A stretch of 64,000 nucleotides of DNA from Roseiarcus sp963820795 (GTDB lineage: Bacteria; Pseudomonadota; Alphaproteobacteria; Rhizobiales; Beijerinckiaceae): positions 62,001-126,000 of the forward strand of contig CAWGBJ010000014.1 of the NCBI GenBank assembly GCA_963820795.1, in the 5' to 3' direction. Both the position numbers and the translations under genes were made by a program. Positions 56,446-64,000 of this stretch are shown in pieces; position 1 is the first letter of the stretch; each line of letters opens with the position of its first letter. The notes below the pieces were generated by a model. The model ran no database searches and was not told the DNA's origin. It saw nothing but the letters and a program-made list of their open reading frames with translations.

Positions 56446-58104
56446 TCAGGCGCGGTTCCAGTCGAAAGCGGCCTTCTCACCCTTGCCGTAGACCTTCAGC
56501 GCGCCCTTTTCGCCGACCGCGTTGGGGCGCTGGAAGATCCAGTTCTGCCAGGCGGACAAGCGCCCGAAGACGCGCGTGAACATCGTCTCGGGGCCGTTGA
56601 AGCGGAGGTTCGCTTCCAAGGCGGTGAGCGCGTCCGGGCTCATCGACGCGCGCTCTTCGATCGCGAGCCGGATTTCGTCGTCCCAGTCGATGTCGTCGGG
56701 CGTGCTCGTCGCGAGCCCCAGGGCCAGCGCCGCGGCGGCGTCCAGAGGCTGTCCGAGCCTCGCCTTGACCGCCTCGAGCGCCGGCCTCTCGTCGTAGAAC
56801 CGGCGCGCAAGCCGGCTTTGTCCGGTGACCATCGGATAATCGCCGAAATTCGCGGCCCCGACCACGATCGTCGGCGCGAGCGCCGGCTCGTCCGGCAAGG
56901 CGAGATGATAGATGCGGTCAGAAGCCAGCGCCAGTTCGAGCAATGAGCCGGCGAAGCACGACCCCCGGTCGACGAGGGCGAACAGACTGCGCGAGGTGAC
57001 GTCCAGGCGGCTGAATGTTCGCCGCAGGTAGCCGATGGTCTCGCGGACGAGCCAATGCGCCTTCAGCCGCTGCAACGTCTCGTCCATCGCCATCACGGCC
57101 GTTGCGTCGCCCTCGGTGTGGATGAGCCAGATGCCGATGTCGAGCTCGTTGGTGCGCATCGTCAGGATCGCGTCCTCGAGCTCGCGGGCAAGCGCCAGTG
57201 GGTACCACGTCGCCCCGGCGGCCTCGATGCCGGCGAGGTCGTGCGGCTCAGCGCTTGTCGGCCCTTTGATGGTGAACGTAGCGGTGCGGGCGCGCCGGTC
57301 GATGGCGACCGCGACATGCCCGTAGCGGAGCGCGTCGGCCTCGATCGTGCGGTCGATCGGCGTGAGCTCGACCCCGGCTGCTGCTTCCGGCCGGTCGCTC
57401 TGGGCGGACAGCGCCAGCGCGCGCTCCTTCACCTTGGCGGCGAACTCACCCGGCTTGGCGATATGGTCGACGAGGCGCCAGTCCAGCGCCTTCTGGCCGC
57501 GGACCCCCTCGCTGGTCGTGCAGAAGACGTCGGCGATGTCGTGGCGGACGTGGCGCTTGTCGGTGAGACGCGTCAGTCCGCCGGTGCCGGGCAGGACGCC
57601 GAGCATCGGCGCCTCCGGCAGGCTGACGGCGCTCGAACGGTCGTCGACGAGCACGATCTCGTCGCAGGCCAGCGCCAGCTCGTAGCCGCCTCCGGCGCAG
57701 GAGCCGTTCACCGCGGCGAGGAACTTCAAGCCGCTGTGCTGCGAGGAATCCTCGAGGCCGTTGCGCGTCTCGTTGGTGAACTTGCAGAAATTGACCTTCC
57801 AGGCATGGCCGGAAAGCCCAAGCATGAAGATGTTGGCGCCGGAGCAGAAGACCTTGTCCCTGGCGCTAGAGATCACCACCGCGCGCACTTCCGGGTGCTC
57901 GAAGCGGATGCGATTGACGGCGTCGTTGAGTTCGATGTCGACGCCGAGATCGTAGCTGTTCAGCTTGAGCTTGTAGCCCGGGCGGATGCCGGCGCTCTCG
58001 TCGAAATCGGCGATGAGGGTTGCGACCGGGCCCTCGAAGCGAAGCTTCCAGTGCCGGTAGCGCGCGGGCGCAGTCTGGTAGTCGACCGGGTCGGGGCCGC
58101 TCAT
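56446..58104 (-). CDS. boxC: 2,3-dihydro-2,3-epoxybenzoyl-CoA hydrolase (ring-cleaving) BoxC
   Basis: 552 residues from ATG 58104 (complement), after AGGAGA. BoxC hydrolyses the benzoyl-CoA epoxide, opening the ring and releasing formate. It is a double enoyl-CoA hydratase fold: NDAVNRIRFEHPEVRAVVISSARDKVFCSGANIFMLGLSGHAWKVNFCKFTNETRNGLEDSS, AAVNGSCAGGGYELALACDEIVLVDD and LPGTGGLTRLTDKRHVRHD in the first half, and SLFALVDRGSCFAGSLLELALASDRIY in the second. It is the first gene of the boxC-boxA unit; TGCA repeats for BoxR lie just upstream. Confidence 0.95.
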   Translation of the reverse strand: MSGPDPVDYQTAPARYRHWKLRFEGPVATLIADFDESAGIRPGYKLKLNSYDLGVDIELNDAVNRIRFEHPEVRAVVISSARDKVFCSGANIFMLGLSGHAWKVNFCKFTNETRNGLEDSSQHSGLKFLAAVNGSCAGGGYELALACDEIVLVDDRSSAVSLPEAPMLGVLPGTGGLTRLTDKRHVRHDIADVFCTTSEGVRGQKALDWRLVDHIAKPGEFAAKVKERALALSAQSDRPEAAAGVELTPIDRTIEADALRYGHVAVAIDRRARTATFTIKGPTSAEPHDLAGIEAAGATWYPLALARELEDAILTMRTNELDIGIWLIHTEGDATAVMAMDETLQRLKAHWLVRETIGYLRRTFSRLDVTSRSLFALVDRGSCFAGSLLELALASDRIYHLALPDEPALAPTIVVGAANFGDYPMVTGQSRLARRFYDERPALEAVKARLGQPLDAAAALALGLATSTPDDIDWDDEIRLAIEERASMSPDALTALEANLRFNGPETMFTRVFGRLSAWQNWIFQRPNAVGEKGALKVYGKGEKAAFDWNRA

Positions 58105-58130
58105 CGGGCTCTCCTCAAGCAGCAATTTAA

Positions 58131-58158
58131 TGCATGATCAAGAATGCACCATAGTGCA
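58131..58158. promoter_or_regulatory. Candidate BoxR operator upstream of boxC
   Basis: TGCA occurs at 58131-58134, 58145-58148 and 58155-58158; the last two are spaced exactly TGCA-N6-TGCA. Paired TGCA with six-base spacing is the operator described for BoxR/BzdR-type regulators. The site lies 27-54 bases before the boxC start, in the promoter region. Confidence 0.7.
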
Positions 58159-58199
58159 TCAATGGCGACGCGACAAGAGCGGCGGAAGGAATTGATCGC

Positions 58200-59177
58200 T
58201 CAGGCGGGCAGTCCGAGCGCCGGGCGAACCGAGTTCCGCAAGAGCTGAAAGGTCTCCAGAAGAGGCTGAGCGCTGGTGTCGAGGCGCATGTCGGCCTTCG
58301 AATAGAAAGCCGCGCGGCCGGCGAGGATGGTCTTCAGGTCTTCCATCGCCTCGGCGCTCGCCGCCATCGGGCGCAGGTCGCCCTGCGCCGCCACGCGGGC
58401 CATGTGATCCTCCGGATCGGCCTCGAGCCAGACGGTCGTGCAATGCCTGAGCAGCAGGTTGAGGCTGACGAGATCCGACACCAGGCCGCCGGCCGTGGCG
58501 ATAACCGCCTCGGGATAGATCTGGATCGTCTCCTCAAGCGCCCGGCGCTCGTAGCGCCGATAGGCGTTCTGCCCGTAGAGGTTGAGAATTTCGGCGATGC
58601 CGCAGCCGGCCAGCTTCTCGATCTCGCGGCTCAACTCGACGAAGGGAAACCCGAGATCCTCGGCGAGCATGCGACCGAGCGTCGTCTTGCCGGCGCCGCG
58701 GAGGCCGATGAGGGCAACGCGGGAGGCGCGGCTTTGTGCAGCCTCGCCGCGTTCGGTCCGGGTCGCCAGCATTTCGCCGACCGCGATACGGACCCGCCTC
58801 AGCGTCGCCTCGTCGCGGCCCTCCAGCATTTCCCTGAGCAGGAGCCACTCCGGCGACCGCGTCGTCATGTCGCCGAGAAGCTCGGCGAAGGGGCATTGCA
58901 GCGCTTTCGTCACCTCCAGCAGGACCAGGATCGAGGCATTGCCGACGCCATATTCGAGGTTGGCGAGATGCCTTTCGGATACGCTGCTCGTCTGCGCCAG
59001 CGCCTTGCGGGTCATGCCGCGACGGGCGCGCAAAGCCCGCACCCGCTCGCCGAGCGCGATCAGAAAGGGATCCTTCGGTTCGCCGCTGTCGGACGGTTCG
59101 GGCGCCGGCGCCAAAGCGGCGGTCACCCCGTCGCCGTCGCGCGCTTCCCCCGGGGAAGGCAGTATATTGCTTGACAT
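58200..59177 (-). CDS. boxR: BoxR-type transcriptional regulator (HTH plus shikimate kinase-like)
   Basis: 325 residues. An XRE helix-turn-helix (ERVRALRARRGMTRKALAQTSSVSERHLANLEYGVGNASILVLLEVTKALQCP) at about residues 40-95 is fused to a shikimate kinase-like domain (VALIGLRGAGKTTLGRMLAEDLGFPFVELSREIEKLAGCGIAEILNLYGQNAYRRYERRALEE). BoxR and BzdR share this fusion and repress until benzoyl-CoA binds. It lies upstream of boxC on the same strand, 41 bases from the TGCA operator, and is divergent from the ligase gene. The Walker A motif is intact. Gene start at ATG 59177. Confidence 0.93.
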   Translation of the reverse strand: MSSNILPSPGEARDGDGVTAALAPAPEPSDSGEPKDPFLIALGERVRALRARRGMTRKALAQTSSVSERHLANLEYGVGNASILVLLEVTKALQCPFAELLGDMTTRSPEWLLLREMLEGRDEATLRRVRIAVGEMLATRTERGEAAQSRASRVALIGLRGAGKTTLGRMLAEDLGFPFVELSREIEKLAGCGIAEILNLYGQNAYRRYERRALEETIQIYPEAVIATAGGLVSDLVSLNLLLRHCTTVWLEADPEDHMARVAAQGDLRPMAASAEAMEDLKTILAGRAAFYSKADMRLDTSAQPLLETFQLLRNSVRPALGLPA

Positions 59178-59319
59178 GGATATCCTGCGTTCCTAAGAGA
59201 GGCCTCACGCAACATATTGCATCGCCTTTGGCGGGAGCAAGCCTTTCCACGCCCGTCTCGGCGGCATAGGCTCATTCGCAGCGCCTTAGCCAACGGCGGC
59301 GTCGGGAGGAGACCTTGCG

Positions 59320-60900
59320 ATGAGCGTGAGCCCGGTTCCGGCGCCGCCCGACGCCTTCAACTTCGCCCGGCATCTCCTCGATGCGAACGCCGGCCGTCCC
59401 GACAAGCCTGCGTTTATCGACGACGTCGGCGTTCTGACCTACCGCGGCCTCGACGAGCGGGCCCGGCGCCTCGCCGCGGCGCTCAAGGATGCCGGCGTCA
59501 AGCGCGAGGAGCGGGTGATCCTCATCATGCAGGATGGCGCCGACTGGCCGGTGGCGTTCCTGGGCGCGATCCTCGCGGGCAGCGTGCCGGTCGCCGTGAA
59601 CACGCTCCTCACCGCTGACGACCTGGCCTACATGCTCGAGCATTCGCGGGCGCAAGCGGCGCTCGTCAGCGGCGCGGTCAAGCCGGCGCTGAAAGCCGCG
59701 CTGACCAAGTCCGACCACGAAGTCCACAAGGTCGTCGTCTCGCGTCCGACGCAGCCGCTCGAATTCGGCGAGGCCGAGTTCGAGGCCTTCCTCGAGCGGC
59801 AGGCGCCGCTGGCGCGCCCGGCCAAGACGCAAGCCGACGATCCCGCCTTCTGGCTCTATTCGTCGGGCTCGACCGGCCGGCCGAAGGGGACCGTGCATTC
59901 GCACGCCAACCCGTACTGGACCGCCGAGCTCTACGGCAAGGCGATCCTGGGCCTGAAGGAAGACGACGTCTGCTTCTCGGCGGCGAAGCTCTTCTTCGCC
60001 TACGGCCTCGGCAACGCGCTGACCTTCCCGCTCTCGGTCGGCGCGACGGTCCTCTTGATGGCCGAGCGGCCGACGCCGGAGGCCGTGTTCAGGCGCTGGA
60101 CCGGCGGAATCGACGGCGTCAGGCCGACCGTCTTCTACGGCGCCCCGACCAGCTTCGCCGGCATGCTCGCCTCGCCCGCCTTGCCCGCCCGCAGCGAGGT
60201 CGCGCTCCGCCTCGTCTCCTCGGCCGGGGAAGCGCTGCCGGCCGAGATCGGCGAGCGTTTCCGGCGCCATTTCGGCGTCGACATCGTCGACGGCATCGGC
60301 TCGACCGAGATGCTGCACATCTTCATCTCCAACCGGCCGGACAAGGTGCGCTACGGCACGACCGGCTGGCCGGTGCCGGGCTACGACATCGAGCTCCGCG
60401 CCGAGGACGGCGGCCGCGTTCAAGACGGCGAGCCGGGCGACCTCTTCATCCAGGGGCCGTCGGCGGCGCTCATGTACTGGGGGAACCGCGCCAAGACGCG
60501 CGAAACCTTTCAGGGCGGCTGGACCAAGAGCGGCGACAAATACATCCGCAATGCCGACGGCAGCTTCACCTACGCCGGCCGGAGCGACGACATGCTGAAA
60601 GTCGGCGGCGTCTATGTGAGCCCGTTCGAGGTCGAGGCGACCATCGTCCAGCATCCGGCGGTGCTCGAAGCCGCCGTCATCGGCGCGCCCGACAAGGACG
60701 GCCTCATCAAGACCAAGGCCTTCGTCGTGCTCAAAGCCGGCGAGCGGGCGGACGAAGCGGAACTGAAGAGCTTCGTCAAGGACCGGCTCGCGCCCTTCAA
60801 ATATCCGCGCGCGATCGAGTTCGTCGCCGAATTGCCGAAGACCGCGACCGGCAAGATCCAGCGCTTCAAACTGCGCGAGAGGGAGCGCGACCGCGCATGA
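59320..60900 (+). CDS. bclA: Benzoate-CoA ligase
   Basis: 526 residues; ATG 59320 follows GGGAGGAGA. It activates benzoate to benzoyl-CoA with ATP. The AMP-forming core: FWLYSSGSTGRPKGTVHSHANPYWTAELYGKAILGL (P-loop), KLFFAYGLGNALTFPLSVGATVLLM, DGIGSTEMLHIFISNRPDKVRYGTTGWPVPGYDIELR and the A8 hinge FTYAGRSDDMLKVGGVYVSPFEVE; the catalytic Lys is in LPKTATGKIQRFKLRE. The HSHANPYW and EMLHIFISNR stretches are those of the benzoate/4-hydroxybenzoate-CoA ligase group. It is divergent from boxR. Its stop overlaps the next ATG. Confidence 0.94.
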   Translation: MSVSPVPAPPDAFNFARHLLDANAGRPDKPAFIDDVGVLTYRGLDERARRLAAALKDAGVKREERVILIMQDGADWPVAFLGAILAGSVPVAVNTLLTADDLAYMLEHSRAQAALVSGAVKPALKAALTKSDHEVHKVVVSRPTQPLEFGEAEFEAFLERQAPLARPAKTQADDPAFWLYSSGSTGRPKGTVHSHANPYWTAELYGKAILGLKEDDVCFSAAKLFFAYGLGNALTFPLSVGATVLLMAERPTPEAVFRRWTGGIDGVRPTVFYGAPTSFAGMLASPALPARSEVALRLVSSAGEALPAEIGERFRRHFGVDIVDGIGSTEMLHIFISNRPDKVRYGTTGWPVPGYDIELRAEDGGRVQDGEPGDLFIQGPSAALMYWGNRAKTRETFQGGWTKSGDKYIRNADGSFTYAGRSDDMLKVGGVYVSPFEVEATIVQHPAVLEAAVIGAPDKDGLIKTKAFVVLKAGERADEAELKSFVKDRLAPFKYPRAIEFVAELPKTATGKIQRFKLRERERDRA

Positions 60901-61674
60901 GCGAGACGCCAGCGCCGGCCGCGCCCCGCCCCGCTGCGACCATCGTGCTCATGCGCGATCGGCCGGCGGGGCTCGAAGTCTTCATGGTCGTCCGCCACCA
61001 CGAGATCGACTTCGCCTCGGGCGCGCTCGTCTTCCCCGGCGGGCGGATGGAGCCGGTCGACGCGGAGCTTGCCGAGAATTGTAGGCGCGGTCGGCCGCGC
61101 CTCGAATCTGACGACGATTCGCTTGGCCGTTTCAAGATCGCGGCGATCCGCGAGGCCTATGAGGAGTGCGGCCTCCTCCTCGCCAGGCCGCAGGGCGATG
61201 AGCGTCTCGTTGCCGCCGGGCGCGTCGCCGCGCTCGACCGGACAGCGCCCTTCGCGGCGCTCATGAGCTCCGAGGGCCTCATTCCGGCGACCGACCTGCT
61301 CGTGCCGTTCGCCCGCTGGATCACGCCGGCCTTCCTGCCGAAGCGCTTCGATACGCATTTCTTCTTGGCGCTTGCGCCGCCCGAACAGGCGCTTGCCCAC
61401 GATGGGCGCGAGGCCGTCGATTTCGATCTGGATTTCCCCGCGTGAGGCGCTGGCGGAGCGCGGACGCAAGTTCACCGTCCTCTTTCCGACCGAGCGCAAC
61501 CTGTGGAAGCTCGCCCGCCACGCCGACGCCGCCTCGGCGCTCGCCGCCGCGCGCGCGGCCCCGGTGGTGACGGTCGAGCCCGAGCGGATCGAAGTCGACG
61601 GCGGCCCGGGCCTCCGCATCCCGGCCGAGGCCGGCTACGGCGGCGAAGCCTTCTCAGTGCGGGGACTGTCGTAG
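60897..61674 (+). CDS. Nudix hydrolase downstream of benzoate-CoA ligase, frameshifted in this sequence
   Basis: ATG 60897 overlaps the ligase stop. The first frame gives PAATIVLMRDRPAGLEVFMVVRHHEIDFASGALVFPGG and FKIAAIREAYEECGLLLARP, a Nudix domain with an insert inside the box, of the NUDT19-like CoA/acyl-CoA group. The second frame adds SPREALAERGRKFTVLFPTERNLWKLAR and a short tail. Removing one T from 61421-61423 joins them as AVDSIWISPREAL into 258 residues. Its place beside benzoyl-CoA formation suggests clearing of dead-end CoA esters; this is inferred. Confidence 0.8.
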
Positions 61675-61943
61675 GGAGCCATCGCGCTCAGGCTTTCTTC
61701 CGCCAAGCGAGACGGAGCGCAATCCCTTCTCCCGCTTGCGGGAGAAGGTGGCCGACGATAGCCGGCCGGATGAGGGGAAGTCGCGCGGAAGCCGACCGCC
61801 TCGCAAGCTCCGCGTGTTTGCTCATCGCATGCATATCGCGCGAGATAGCCATCGCGCTTCGCGCGATTCCCCTCATCCGTCGTTGCTTCGCAACGACACC
61901 TTCCCCGGAGGGGGCGCGAGGGGGGAAGGGCACGGCTGCTCTT
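61675..61943. repeat. REP-like double-hairpin repeats between the Nudix and YCII genes
   Basis: Hairpin CCTTCTCCCGC-TT-GCGGGAGAAGG (61725-61748, perfect 11-bp stem) abuts the unit AAGGTGgC…CCGGATGAGGGG (61745-61777). An inverted unit CCCCTCATCC…ACACCTTCCCC occupies 61869-61916. They belong to the same family as at 50.3-50.8 kb. No gene in this gap. Confidence 0.75.
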
Positions 61944-62286
61944 TCACATCCCGGGGACCGGCATGATCTCGATGACCTCCACCCATGCGCCCGGCATTTG
62001 CAGGTGGGGATGGTTCTTGCCGATAATCTTCGTCGCCGCGTCGGCCGAGTCGGCCTGCACGACGGAATAGCCTCCGATGTTGTTTTTCGTGTCCGAGGCG
62101 CCTTTCACGTCGACCCGCTTGGTTTTCCCCAAAGGCGCCCCGCCTTCGACGAGCGACGCCTTGTTGTCGCCCATCCATTTCATCCAGGCCTCCATCCCCT
62201 TCTGTCTCTGCTCCGGAGTGGAGTTTTGCATCATCTGCTCGAACTCGGCCGCGTTGGCCATGTACAGACACCAGGAACTTTTTCAT
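61944..62286 (-). CDS. YCII/DGPF-domain protein, frameshifted near its start
   Basis: The body (MANAAEFEQMMQNSTPEQRQKGMEAWMKWMGDNKASLVEGGAPLGKTKRV … NNIGGYSVVQADSADAATKIIGKNHPHLQMPGAWVEVIEIMPVP) is a YCII-type ferredoxin-like fold. The usual start MKKFLV is present in another frame at ATG 62286 (complement). Removing the base at 62268 gives MKKFLVLYMANAAEF and 113 residues. If the base is genuine, ATG 62261 would still give a 105-residue protein without the first strand. Function unknown; some relatives are ECF sigma factor partners. Confidence 0.75.
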
Positions 62287-62541
62287 CAGATCGCTCTCCG
62301 TGTCGCCAGAAGCGAGAAACTCGCGGGGCCCGAGCCATGTCTGTTCCCCTTCCGCAGGCGACCGGGGAATGGGAGATGGCTCGGCGGCCGCTTTTCTAGG
62401 CGGGTTCGTTCCCTGCGACAACTCTCGCGGGCCCACGGCAGTCAACGAAGGCGCGTCGCCTTCGGCTGTTGAACAAGCCATACCACTCCGCGCGATCCGT
62501 CATTCGTGCTCCGGGGAGGGAATATCGTCGCCCTGTGCGAT

Positions 62542-62575
62542 CCTTCTCCCCTTGCGGGCCCGCAAGGGGAGAAGG
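62542..62575. repeat. Perfect 34-bp palindrome without spacer, downstream of ureG
   Basis: CCTTCTCCCCTTGCGGG (62542-62558) is followed directly by its exact complement (62559-62575). It belongs to the CCTTCTCCC hairpin family of the REP-like repeats and lies 46 bases beyond the ureG stop, where it could end transcription in both directions or form a cruciform. No T run follows. The rest of 62287-62620 has no gene. Confidence 0.8.
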
Positions 62576-62620
62576 CAAGCCCGCGGGCAGGCTCTTACCC
62601 ACGAGTGGGAAGGGCGCGCC

Positions 62621-63235
62621 TCACCCCGCGGCGAGCCCGCCCTTCTCGCGCAGAAATGCGATCACCCGGTCGACGCCTTCGCCGGTCTTCATGTTGGTCA
62701 GGACGAAGGGCCGGACTTTCCGCATCGCCGCGGCGTCGCGGGCCATCACTTCGAGCGAAGCGCCGACGTAAGGGGCGAGGTCGATCTTGTTGATGACGAG
62801 GAGGTCGGAGCGGGTGATGCCGGGGCCGCCTTTGCGCGGGATCTTCTCGCCGCCGGAGACGTCGATGACATAGATCGTCAGATCGGCAAGCTCGGGCGAG
62901 AAGGTGGCGGCGAGATTGTCGCCGCCCGATTCGATCAGGATGACGTCGAGGCCCGGGAAGCGCTGGCGCATGTCGGCCACCGCGGCGAGGTTGATCGAGG
63001 CATCCTCGCGGATGGCGGTATGCGGGCAGCCGCCGGTCTCGACGCCCATGATGCGCTCGGCTGGTAGTGCGCCGGCCTCGACCAGGATGCGCGCGTCCTC
63101 CTTGGTGTAGATGTCGTTGGTGATGGCGGCGATGTCGAGCGCGTGCCGAAGGCGCTTGCACAGCTGCTCCATCAGCGCCGTCTTGCCCGAGCCGACCGGC
63201 CCGCCGACGCCGATGCGCAGAGGTTGCTTGGTCAT
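62621..63235 (-). CDS. ureG: Urease accessory GTPase UreG
   Basis: 204 residues. UreG uses GTP to deliver nickel to urease. P-loop GVGGPVGSGKTALMEQLCKRL; metal and dimer motif GVETGGCPHTAIREDASINL (Cys-Pro-His); G3/G4 region ESGGDNLAATFSPELADLTIYVIDVSGGEKIPRKGGPGITRSDLLVINKIDLAPYVGASLEVM. This distinguishes it from HypB. Urease structural genes, ureE, ureF and ureD are not in the visible part. The two genes upstream on the same strand are not the usual ureF, so either this urease operon is rearranged or the UreG serves another nickel enzyme. Confidence 0.95.
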   Translation of the reverse strand: MTKQPLRIGVGGPVGSGKTALMEQLCKRLRHALDIAAITNDIYTKEDARILVEAGALPAERIMGVETGGCPHTAIREDASINLAAVADMRQRFPGLDVILIESGGDNLAATFSPELADLTIYVIDVSGGEKIPRKGGPGITRSDLLVINKIDLAPYVGASLEVMARDAAAMRKVRPFVLTNMKTGEGVDRVIAFLREKGGLAAG

Positions 63236-63331
63236 GTGACGCCCGCTCGCTTCATTGGCCTCATCTCGTCCGCCGCAGAACCCATCGAGAGGCTCGAGAC
63301 GCCCCTGCCTGGGACGTGGGCGCCCAACGCC

Positions 63332-63877
63332 TCAGACAACCAGCGCCATCTGGCGATCCCGCAAGGCCGCCTCGATGCTCCTGAGCCCGGTTTGAATCTC
63401 CGCCGATTTCTCGATCATCCAGGCGCCGTCCTTTTGGTCGAGCATCGCCCGCAGCATCTCCGCGCGGCCGGCCAGTCCCATATCGCAGTGAAGGAGATGC
63501 TGGAGCGTCGCCGCCTCCTGGCGATAGCGCTGGGTCATTCTATCGTTCTCGGGAACGGGCTGGGCACGAATTTGCCCTTCGAGCGCTCCAATCTCTTTCG
63601 ATAGCCGCTCCAACGTCGACGCGCCCGCGACGGCGTCGGCGTCGGGGCGCGGTTTCTCCCGCGTCGGCGCAGGAAGACACTCCCGACGGTAGGCGCTTTC
63701 CGCTGTCTCGACCGAAGCTCGCGCCAAGCCGAGCAGCCACCCGACCTTGGCGCGAACTGTCAAGTCATCGGCGCGCAGCTGATTTTCGAGCCGATAGAAA
63801 TTGTAGCCCCAGCCGTAGAACAAATTGACGGCGATCTTTTCGAGTTCGTCCAGGTCGTAAAAGTCGGCGCCCGACAT
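63332..63877 (-). CDS. Unknown protein upstream of ureG
   Basis: 181 residues from ATG 63877 (complement). The opening FYDLDELEKIAVNLFYGWGYNFYRLENQLRADDLTVRAKVGWLLGLARASVETAESAYRRE is rich in aromatic residues and helical; the middle (about residues 70-95) looks disordered, and the end (QRYRQEAATLQHLLHCDMGLAGRAEMLRAMLDQKDGAWMIEKSAEIQTGLRSIEAALRDRQMALVV) is helical. It has no signal peptide or membrane helix. I do not recognise the family; it is not UreF. It starts four bases after the gene at the right edge and is 96 bases from ureG, so all three are probably in one operon. Confidence 0.65.
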   Translation of the reverse strand: MSGADFYDLDELEKIAVNLFYGWGYNFYRLENQLRADDLTVRAKVGWLLGLARASVETAESAYRRECLPAPTREKPRPDADAVAGASTLERLSKEIGALEGQIRAQPVPENDRMTQRYRQEAATLQHLLHCDMGLAGRAEMLRAMLDQKDGAWMIEKSAEIQTGLRSIEAALRDRQMALVV

Positions 63878-63881
63878 GGCG

Positions 63882-64000
63882 TTACTTTGTCAATCCGGTT
63901 TCGTGGCCGACGGGATAGAAGCCGACAGGCGGCTGTCCGCCGATCTGAAACGGCATCCCGACCGCTGCATTGGGCGCAGAGACAAGACCCTTCTCGGCCA
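63882..64000 (-). CDS. C-terminal end of an unidentified protein (cut by window edge)
   Basis: 38 residues in frame to TAA at 63884-63882 (complement): AEKGLVSAPNAAVGMPFQI, then GGQPPVGFYPVGHETGLTK. I do not recognise it. Only the tail is visible. It lies four bases upstream of the next gene, indicating translational coupling with the unknown protein and probably ureG. Confidence 0.5.
   Translation of the reverse strand, partial: AEKGLVSAPNAAVGMPFQIGGQPPVGFYPVGHETGLTK

Overview
The window reads as a high-GC alphaproteobacterial chromosome, most likely order Hyphomicrobiales (Rhizobiales), perhaps near Beijerinckiaceae or Methylocystaceae. This rests on lineage-typical genes: ChpT, an EipA/DUF1134 envelope protein beside a CtrA box, DUF4167, DUF2336 and DUF6111 proteins, a class I lysyl-tRNA synthetase, and serC-serA behind a serC-type leader RNA. 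No rRNA, tRNA or CRISPR array was found.

Layout. 0-6.8 kb: end of a glutathione S-transferase gene, a quinone oxidoreductase, then rsfS-rlmH-envC and two tandem ctpA proteases. 6.8-15.7 kb: efp divergent from epmA-recQ-mutM, then secA-prmC-thioesterase. 15.72-23.18 kb: a discrete cassette with an AraC regulator, a secreted protein, three HupE/UreJ-type membrane proteins, a PHP-like DUF3604 protein and an anchored parvulin. It has 25-bp terminal inverted repeats and an 8-bp near-perfect direct repeat, so it looks like it moved as one unit. 24.2-25.5 kb: an IS110-type transposase. 25.7-37 kb: Trm112, serA-serC, then envelope and cell-cycle genes (DUF2336, DUF4337, a coiled-coil protein, eipA, cysQ, chpT, DUF4167). 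37-44 kb: a MoxR/DUF58/VWA/DUF4159 membrane cluster. 44-50.3 kb: DUF1285, Nudix, DUF6111, cca, a 146-bp IS66-like MITE, lysS and an NPD-type flavoprotein. 50.3-54 kb: REP-like repeats, htpG and a RelE-like/HTH toxin-antitoxin operon. 54.3-61.7 kb: a benzoyl-CoA (box) locus with a ferredoxin reductase-like gene, boxA, boxC, boxR, benzoate-CoA ligase and a Nudix gene, but no boxB. 61.9-64 kb: a YCII-type gene and ureG with two unidentified genes upstream.

How they connect. benzoate-CoA ligase makes benzoyl-CoA; BoxA feeds electrons to the absent epoxidase BoxB; BoxC opens the ring; BoxR probably represses through TGCA repeats upstream of boxC. ChpT phosphorylates CtrA, whose site lies upstream of eipA. 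EpmA acts on EF-P. The cassette combines predicted metal permeases with exported enzymes, and its function is unknown.

Caution. Seven genes need one or two single-base deletions to read through (eight sites), every one a +1 insertion and almost all in short homopolymer runs. Systematic insertion errors in the assembly are more likely than seven pseudogenes.
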